A stretch of 7,915 nt of DNA. Source: an uncultured Bacteroidales bacterium. Its GTDB lineage: Bacteria; Bacteroidota; Bacteroidia; Bacteroidales; Bacteroidaceae. The notes under the pieces were generated by a model. The model was given only the letters and a program-made list of their open reading frames with translations. It searched no databases and was not told the origin of the DNA. A program made the translations under genes and the position numbers. Shown here one piece after another: positions 1-4,998 of the stretch (its first letter is position 1; every line of letters starts with the position of its first letter). The DNA lies in assembly GCA_902783615.1 (NCBI GenBank), contig CACZRQ010000192.1:1-7915 (forward strand), read 5' to 3'.

Positions 1-384
1 AAAGGTATAACAAAAGTGGTAGGCTTGGAGTCAAGAGGCTTCTTATTCGCCCCCATCCTGGCCAACAAACTGCATGTAGGTTTTGTGCCAATTCGCAAAG
101 AAGGCAAACTGCCGGCTGAAACCATTAAGGCAAGCTATACGAAAGAATATGGCACCGACACCTTGGAGATACACAAGGATGCCATAAACGAAAATGATGT
201 GGTATTGCTTCATGATGACCTATTGGCAACAGGGGGTTCCATGACGGCAGCTATCAACTTAGTCAAACAAATGCACCCAAAGAAAATAATGCTCAATTTC
301 ATTATCGAATTGACCAATCTAAATGGAAGAAAAGTATTCGATGAAGATATTGAGGTTGATTCCATTCTCTTTTGCGAAGAATAA
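1..384 (+). CDS. apt: Adenine phosphoribosyltransferase, 3' part (5' end outside window)
   Basis: Purine salvage enzyme of the cytoplasm that joins adenine and phosphoribosyl pyrophosphate (PRPP) to give AMP and pyrophosphate. The reading frame is open from base 1, so the gene starts upstream. The visible 127 residues are the C-terminal portion of a protein usually about 170-180 residues long, so roughly 45-50 residues are missing. Fragment residues 10-14 read ESRGF, the adenine/flexible-loop signature of the family. Residues 71-80 (HDDLLATGGS) form the PRPP-binding loop, with the acidic pair at 72-73. The GTG at position 16 lies inside the conserved core and is not the start. The TAA stop at 382-384 abuts the ATG of uvrC with no spacer, which suggests co-transcription and translational coupling. 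Other type I phosphoribosyltransferases share the PRPP loop, but ESRGF together with DDLLATGG is specific enough for a firm call. Confidence 0.95.
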   Translation, partial: KGITKVVGLESRGFLFAPILANKLHVGFVPIRKEGKLPAETIKASYTKEYGTDTLEIHKDAINENDVVLLHDDLLATGGSMTAAINLVKQMHPKKIMLNFIIELTNLNGRKVFDEDIEVDSILFCEE

Positions 385-2238
385 ATGATGAAAAACGCCC
401 CCGAAACCAGCCTTGAAGAGAAGTTGAAAGCTATCATTTCTTCTCTTCCAGAGAAACCTGGCAGTTACCAGTACTGGGATGCTGAGGGTGTAATCATCTA
501 TGTAGGTAAGGCTAAAAACCTGAAAAGGAGAGTAAGCTCCTACTTCACGAAGAATCATGATTCAATGAAGACAAGAATGCTGGTAAGTAAGATTGCCAAC
601 ATCACATATACAACCGTAAATACGGAAGAAGATGCTTTGAATCTTGAGAATAAACTCATCAAAAAATACAAGCCCAAGTATAATGTTTTGCTGAAAGACG
701 ACAAGACATATCCTTCAATTGCAGTTGAAAAAACAGAGTTCCCAAGGGTATATAAAACACGCCAGCTAACAGATAAGAGTACCCTTTATTTTGGTCCTTA
801 TACCCATGTGGGCACCATGTATGCCCTCATGGAACTCATCAAGCACCTCTACCCTATCCGAACTTGCCGATATCCACTAACGGTTGAAAGTATCCAAGCT
901 GGAAAATATAAAACTTGCCTGGATTATCAGTTGGGGCGTTGTGAAGGGCCTTGTGTAGGGAAACAAACCAAAGAGGATTACCAAAACAACATTGCCCAAA
1001 TCTGCGAAATCTTGAAAGGAAACACACGAAAATTGGAGCAACAATTGATGGTCGAGATGAAAGAATTGGCAGACAAAATGGCGTTTGAGGAAGCTGAATT
1101 GGTAAGAAAACGCTACGTTCTTTTGAAAAATTACAATGTCAAATCTGAGGTTGTGAACTACAAACTCGACAATATCGATGTGTTTTCCATTGAAGAGGAA
1201 GAGGACAAGAAATCGGCTTTCATCAACTTCATGCACGTAAAGAGTGGAGCAATCATTCAGAGTTTCACCTTTGAATACAAGAAACGTTTAGACGAAAGCA
1301 AAGAAGAGCTTTTAGCACTGGGTATCAGCGAGATGCGTGAAAGATTCGGAAGCAAGGCTAAAGAAATCATTGTTCCTTTCGAGATGGAAATGGAGATGAA
1401 TGATGCTTCTTTTACCATACCTCAAAGAGGCGACAAGAAGAAACTCTTAGACCTTTCTTCGATGAATGTGAAAGAGTATAAAGCCGATCGCATGAAGCAG
1501 GAGGAGAAACTAAATCCAGAACAAAGGGCAGTAAGGTTGTTGACAGAACTCCAGCAATTGCTTCATTTAGAGAAACTTCCTATGAGAATAGAGTGCTTTG
1601 ACAACTCTAATATACAAGGTGCCGACCCTGTGGCAGGATGTGTGGTATTCATCAAAGCCAAGCCTTCGAAAAACGACTATCGAAAATATAACATCAAGAC
1701 TGTAGTGGGTCCAGATGACTATGCTTCAATGAAAGAAGTGGTTGAACGTAAATATAAGCGAGCCATCGAGGAAGAGACTCCCCTACCCGATTTAATCATT
1801 GCCGACGGTGGAATCGGACAAATGCATGCCATCAAAGAGGTTTTAAACGCTCTTAAATTGCAAATACCTGTGGCAGGATTGGCAAAAAATGACAAGCATA
1901 GAACCTCAGAATTGCTTTTCGGTTTCCCTCCACAAACCATTGGTGTAAAACAAACGTCGGCATTATTCAGACTACTGACAAATATTCAAGATGAGGTGCA
2001 TCGTTTCGCCATCACCTTCCACAGAGAGAAACGAAGCAAACGTCAAATCGCTTCTGAACTTGATTCAATCAAAGGTATAGGGGAGAAGACAAAACAAGCT
2101 CTTATTAAGGAGTTTAAGAGCGTGAAGAGAATCAAGGAAGCTTCGATGGAACAGTGGGAAAGTGTAGTGGGCAAAGCGAAAGCAAACATTTTGAAAGAAT
2201 ATTTCAAGAAAGATACAATTATTGAAAGCGAGATATGA
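385..2238 (+). CDS. uvrC: UvrABC system protein C, excision nuclease
   Basis: UvrC makes both incisions around a DNA lesion after UvrA/UvrB recognition in nucleotide excision repair. The 617 residues are the usual full length. An N-terminal GIY-YIG nuclease (about 22-105) has GSY at 26-28, YVG at 39-41, R49 and E88, matching the family's catalytic Tyr, Arg and Glu; it makes the 3' cut. Four cysteines (C161, C178, C186, C190) have the spacing of the cluster reported to bind Fe-S in E. coli UvrC. A UVR helix pair (about 214-250) is the UvrB contact. An RNase H-like endonuclease domain for the 5' cut carries D406, D474 (ADGG) and H539. A helix-hairpin-helix region (about 558-612, KGIG at 563-566) binds DNA. 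The histidine usual in the D-x-S-H motif is N409 here, probably a lineage variant. ATG codons at 385 and 388 are both possible starts; 385 directly follows the apt stop. The last codons overlap dtd by 4 nt. Confidence 0.98.
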   Translation: MMKNAPETSLEEKLKAIISSLPEKPGSYQYWDAEGVIIYVGKAKNLKRRVSSYFTKNHDSMKTRMLVSKIANITYTTVNTEEDALNLENKLIKKYKPKYNVLLKDDKTYPSIAVEKTEFPRVYKTRQLTDKSTLYFGPYTHVGTMYALMELIKHLYPIRTCRYPLTVESIQAGKYKTCLDYQLGRCEGPCVGKQTKEDYQNNIAQICEILKGNTRKLEQQLMVEMKELADKMAFEEAELVRKRYVLLKNYNVKSEVVNYKLDNIDVFSIEEEEDKKSAFINFMHVKSGAIIQSFTFEYKKRLDESKEELLALGISEMRERFGSKAKEIIVPFEMEMEMNDASFTIPQRGDKKKLLDLSSMNVKEYKADRMKQEEKLNPEQRAVRLLTELQQLLHLEKLPMRIECFDNSNIQGADPVAGCVVFIKAKPSKNDYRKYNIKTVVGPDDYASMKEVVERKYKRAIEEETPLPDLIIADGGIGQMHAIKEVLNALKLQIPVAGLAKNDKHRTSELLFGFPPQTIGVKQTSALFRLLTNIQDEVHRFAITFHREKRSKRQIASELDSIKGIGEKTKQALIKEFKSVKRIKEASMEQWESVVGKAKANILKEYFKKDTIIESEI

Positions 2239-2687
2239 GAACAGTAATACAAAGAGTGGCATACGCCTCAGTAACGATAGAAGGTATTTGTAAAGCAAAG
2301 ATCGGCAAGGGCTTCTTAGTTCTATTAGGCATTGAAGAGGCTGATGGACAGGAAGATATAGATTGGCTATGCAAGAAGATAGTGAACCTGAGGGTGTTTG
2401 AAGATGAAGCTGGCGTGATGAACAGATCAATCTTGGATGAAGATGGCGAAATTCTGGTAGTCAGCCAATTCACCTTAATGGCTTCCACCAAGAAAGGCAA
2501 TCGTCCCTCATATATTAGAGCAGCTCGACATGAGGTCTCTATCCCACTCTATGAACAATTCTGCAAAAAACTGGAAGAAGCCCTGGGTAAACCTGTTGGT
2601 ACTGGTGAATTTGGAGCAGATATGAAGGTAGAATTACTTAACGACGGACCTGTCACCATTTGCATTGACACTAAAAACAAAGAATGA
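2235..2687 (+). CDS. dtd: D-aminoacyl-tRNA deacylase
   Basis: Cytoplasmic editing enzyme that hydrolyses D-amino acids (classically D-Tyr) from tRNA, and in the wider family also glycine mischarged on tRNA-Ala. It thereby protects translation from the wrong stereoisomer. The 150 residues are a typical full length. The N-terminus (MRTVIQRV, then SVTI at 12-15) is classic for the family. The signature SQFTL sits at 77-81, followed by KGNRPSY at 87-93. The Gly-cisPro motif that excludes L-amino acids is at G138-P139 inside NDGPVT. No key residue is missing. The ATG lies in an ATGA overlap with the uvrC stop, and the gene's own TGA overlaps the next ATG in the same way, so translation of uvrC, dtd and the MazG-like gene is probably coupled. 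The pairing with uvrC is a position effect; no direct biochemical link is known to me. Confidence 0.97.
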   Translation: MRTVIQRVAYASVTIEGICKAKIGKGFLVLLGIEEADGQEDIDWLCKKIVNLRVFEDEAGVMNRSILDEDGEILVVSQFTLMASTKKGNRPSYIRAARHEVSIPLYEQFCKKLEEALGKPVGTGEFGADMKVELLNDGPVTICIDTKNKE

Positions 2688-3022
2688 TGAGCATAGAAGA
2701 AGCACAGAAAGAAGTTGATTACTGGATCAAAACCTACGGGGTACGCTATTTCAGCGAACTGACCAATATGGCCGTATTGACCGAAGAAGTGGGTGAACTG
2801 GCCAGGGTAATGGCTCGCAAATATGGCGACCAATCGTTCAAAGCCGGTGAAAAGGAGAATATCAGCGAAGAAATCGCCGATATCTTTTGGGTATTGCTCT
2901 GCATCGCAAACCAAACGGGAGTTGACCTCACGCAAGCTTTCGAGCAAAGCATTGCCAAGAAGACAATGAGAGATAATACAAGACATATTAATAACCCTAA
3001 ATTACAAGAACATGGAGCATAA
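2684..3022 (+). CDS. MazG-like nucleotide pyrophosphohydrolase, small single-domain form
   Basis: Probable all-alpha NTP pyrophosphohydrolase of the MazG-like superfamily. Such enzymes cleave (d)NTPs to the monophosphate plus pyrophosphate and are thought to remove non-canonical or surplus nucleotides. The 112 residues hold one MazG domain, unlike the two-domain E. coli MazG. The metal-binding pattern is complete: E34-E35-x-x-E38, then 24 residues, then E63-x-x-D66, followed by a hydrophobic helix (WVLLCIANQTGVDL at 69-82). The C-terminal tail (about 92-112) is polar and probably flexible. Two adjacent in-frame ATGs (2684 and 2687) give alternative starts; the first makes the ATGA overlap with dtd. 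The stop TAA lies inside the beginning of deoC if deoC starts at 3012. The substrate cannot be read from sequence; dCTPase-like or house-cleaning roles are both possible. I assign no gene symbol because naming is inconsistent for this short form. Confidence 0.9.
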   Translation: MMSIEEAQKEVDYWIKTYGVRYFSELTNMAVLTEEVGELARVMARKYGDQSFKAGEKENISEEIADIFWVLLCIANQTGVDLTQAFEQSIAKKTMRDNTRHINNPKLQEHGA

Positions 3023-3938
3023 GTCTATCATGGAAAAGGTACACGAACAAGTACCAGTAAGCAAATATGTTGCCACATTGAAGAAGTATCATACCGACCT
3101 CAATGATGACGAAGTAAAAGCCTATGTTGAGAAACTTCTGAAAGAGCATTCTACAGAAAACAACACATTGGATGTCAAGAAGTTTCTTTTCAATTGCATA
3201 GACCTGACAACACTGAAGGAAACAGATAATGACGAATATGTGATGAAGTTCACACAGAAAGTCAATCAGTTCGACGAGGAGTATCCTGATTTGAAAAACG
3301 TGGCTGCCATTTGTGTCTATCCCTGCTTTGCTGAAATCGTAAGAGATACTCTGGAAGTAGAGAACGTAAATGTAGCTTGCGTATCAGGTGGATTCCCCTC
3401 TTCTCAAACCTATGCAGAAGTAAAAATCGTTGAAACAGCTTTGGCAATCAAGGATGGGGCAGATGAAATCGATATCGTCATTTCTGTTGGAAAGTACTTG
3501 GCAGGCGACTATGAAAGTATGTGCGATGAAATCGATGAAATCAAGGAAACATGTAAGGATCACACCCTGAAAGTAATCTTGGAAACAGGGGCTCTGAAGC
3601 ATGCATCCGACATCAAGAAAGCCTCCCTACTCTCTCTCTATGCAGGAGGTGATTTCATCAAGACATCTACAGGAAAGATTGCCGTTTCGGCTACCCCAGA
3701 AGCAGCTTATGTAATGTGCCAAGCCATCAAGGAATACTATGAGCAGACAGGCATCAAGAAAGGATTCAAGGCAGCTGGAGGTATCAATACGGTTCAAGAT
3801 GCCATCAACTACTACACCATTGTGAAAGAAGTATTGGGAGAAGAATGGCTTAATAATTCACTCTTCCGCTTGGGAACCAGCAGGTTGGCAAACTTGTTAT
3901 TGTCCGAGATTGTTGGGAAGGAAGTGAAGTTCTTTTAA
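3012..3938 (+). CDS. deoC: Deoxyribose-phosphate aldolase
   Basis: Class I aldolase that splits 2-deoxy-D-ribose 5-phosphate into glyceraldehyde 3-phosphate and acetaldehyde, the last step of deoxynucleoside catabolism. The TIM-barrel residues are visible by comparison with E. coli DeoC. D64 lies in IDLTTL, and C101 in AAICVYP. D154 lies in GADEIDIV. The Schiff-base lysine K217 lies in FIKTSTGK, and the second lysine K253 in GFKAAGGI. At 308 residues it is about 50 longer than the E. coli enzyme, all before D64: residues 1-57 form a charged, helix-prone N-terminal extension. The C-terminus ends KFF, with no terminal tyrosine as in E. coli. The ATG at 3012 overlaps the MazG-like gene by 11 nt; an alternative ATG at 3030 would leave a 7-nt gap and remove six residues. 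The 3012 start is preceded by a more A-rich stretch, as is usual in Bacteroidota, so I prefer it, but not strongly. It is the last gene of the operon. Confidence 0.96.
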   Translation: MEHKSIMEKVHEQVPVSKYVATLKKYHTDLNDDEVKAYVEKLLKEHSTENNTLDVKKFLFNCIDLTTLKETDNDEYVMKFTQKVNQFDEEYPDLKNVAAICVYPCFAEIVRDTLEVENVNVACVSGGFPSSQTYAEVKIVETALAIKDGADEIDIVISVGKYLAGDYESMCDEIDEIKETCKDHTLKVILETGALKHASDIKKASLLSLYAGGDFIKTSTGKIAVSATPEAAYVMCQAIKEYYEQTGIKKGFKAAGGINTVQDAINYYTIVKEVLGEEWLNNSLFRLGTSRLANLLLSEIVGKEVKFF

Positions 3939-4912
3939 TGATTCCTTTCCACCACAAAATCAAGGTAAGCCATCAGCGACTCTTTGATAGCAGAATCAGG
4001 AGCATCTGTCAGCAAGGCAGATGCTTTTTCTTTGATTCCATCGATGGTTTTATACGCATACTCAATGCCACCCTGTTGCTTGGCAAATTCGATTAATTGG
4101 GATATTTCTGAATCATTGGCCGTGAAATTCCTCACTTTCTCAGCCAGCTTCAGGAAATAGTCATCCATCGTGGAATTCAAAGCATAAAGCACAGGTAAGG
4201 TCAGTTTACCTTCCTTCATATCATTGCCTGTAGGTTTCCCTAAAGCTTCATTCTCGTAATAGTCGAAGATATCATCCTTTATTTGGAAACAAAGGCCGAT
4301 GTTTTCACCGAAAGAAGCAGCTTTCTCAATCCAAACTTCATCAGCACCAGCAGCTATTGCCCCTGCCTTTCCACAAGAAGAAAAAAGAATGGCAGTCTTG
4401 TTGCGGATAATGTCAAAATAAACATCATAGGAAAGCGTATTGTTGGCTATGTTATAAAGCTGCAAAAGCTCGCCATCAGCCAACATTTGACCCAACTTAG
4501 CCACAATATCTACAATCTCGAAATGGCGAGTCAAGGATACCTGTTGCAAAGCGGTAGCCAGGAAGAAATCGCCTGAAAGCACAGCCACCTTATTATTAAA
4601 AGCGGCATTCACAGAAGGCTGACCCCTCCTTTCGTCACTCTCATCCAGCACATCGTCGTGAATCAAGGTAGCCGTATGAAGCAGTTCTAAAGAAACAGCA
4701 GCATGATAGGCAGCTGGGGTTACTTTACCAAGCATCTTGGATATCAAAAACAGCAACAAGGGTCTCATCATCTTCCCATGCTTCTGCGTAACATGCTCAA
4801 TAACTTGTTGCAACAGCACATTCGACGATGACAAAGATTCCTTGTAAAGGCGAAGAAATTCCTCCATTTCAGCCCCCACTGGTTTCGATATAAACGACAA
4901 ATCTCGACTCAT
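3935..4912 (-). CDS. Trans-polyprenyl diphosphate synthase, probably long-chain (quinone side chain)
   Basis: Isoprenoid chain-elongating enzyme that adds isopentenyl diphosphate units to an allylic diphosphate in the all-trans series. The 325 residues are full length for the IspB-type family. GKMMRP at 46-51 binds IPP. The first aspartate-rich motif DDVLD is at 86-90, followed by ERRG at 94-97. KT is at 172-173, and the second aspartate-rich motif DDIFD at 213-217 after FQIK. The fifth residue before the first motif is alanine (A81), not a bulky aromatic. In this family that leaves the product pocket open and favours chains longer than farnesyl. This suggests an octaprenyl/heptaprenyl-type synthase for menaquinone, rather than farnesyl diphosphate synthase (ispA), but chain length is inferred. 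It is transcribed toward deoC and away from polA. Its stop overlaps the deoC stop, and its ATG (complement of 4910-4912) lies about 17 nt from a candidate promoter element. Confidence 0.93.
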   Translation of the reverse strand: MSRDLSFISKPVGAEMEEFLRLYKESLSSSNVLLQQVIEHVTQKHGKMMRPLLLFLISKMLGKVTPAAYHAAVSLELLHTATLIHDDVLDESDERRGQPSVNAAFNNKVAVLSGDFFLATALQQVSLTRHFEIVDIVAKLGQMLADGELLQLYNIANNTLSYDVYFDIIRNKTAILFSSCGKAGAIAAGADEVWIEKAASFGENIGLCFQIKDDIFDYYENEALGKPTGNDMKEGKLTLPVLYALNSTMDDYFLKLAEKVRNFTANDSEISQLIEFAKQQGGIEYAYKTIDGIKEKASALLTDAPDSAIKESLMAYLDFVVERNH

Positions 4913-4928
4913 AACACAAATTTTCCCA

Positions 4929-4936
4929 CAAAAGTA
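4929..4936 (-). promoter_or_regulatory. Candidate Bacteroidota -7 element for the prenyl synthase
   Basis: Read on the minus strand, these bases are TACTTTTG, an exact match to the TAnnTTTG -7 element used by the primary sigma factor of Bacteroidota. They sit 16 nt upstream of the prenyl synthase ATG, which implies a leader of only about 10 nt. No good TTTG-type -33 element is visible at the expected 19-22 nt upstream, so the assignment rests on the -7 match and the position. Confidence 0.45.
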
Positions 4937-4944
4937 GTAATAAA

Positions 4945-4977
4945 TTGCCGAAATGTGATATTTATTTCATACATTTA
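4945..4977 (+). promoter_or_regulatory. Candidate Bacteroidota promoter for polA
   Basis: TACATTTA at 4970-4977 matches the Bacteroidota -7 consensus TAnnTTTG at all but the last base. ATTG at 4944-4947 (TTG at 4945-4947) could serve as the -33 element, 22 nt upstream. Transcription would begin near 4983-4986, just ahead of the polA ATG at 4999. The TTG at 4945 also opens an 18-codon in-frame extension of polA. That extension would run through the promoter and has no family similarity, so 4999 is the better start. Confidence 0.4.
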
Positions 4978-4998
4978 CACATAAATTTTACGAAAAGT

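Noticed and set aside
210..558. Minus-strand frames of about 75-80 codons across the apt/uvrC junction
   Set aside because: They are short shadows of two conserved plus-strand genes with no supporting motif.
2549..2986. 145-codon minus-strand frame across dtd and the MazG-like gene
   Set aside because: It spans the overlap of two well-supported genes on the other strand and has no recognisable motif.
4954..4975. Possible CRP-like site around TGTGA upstream of polA
   Set aside because: The left half TGTGA is present, but no TCACA half lies at the required 6-bp spacing. CRP-type control is also not expected from this element in Bacteroidota.
4945..4998. N-terminal extension of polA by 18 codons from a TTG
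   Set aside because: The added residues have no likeness to Pol I, and the stretch overlaps the likely promoter. The ATG at 4999 gives the expected family start shortly before D11.
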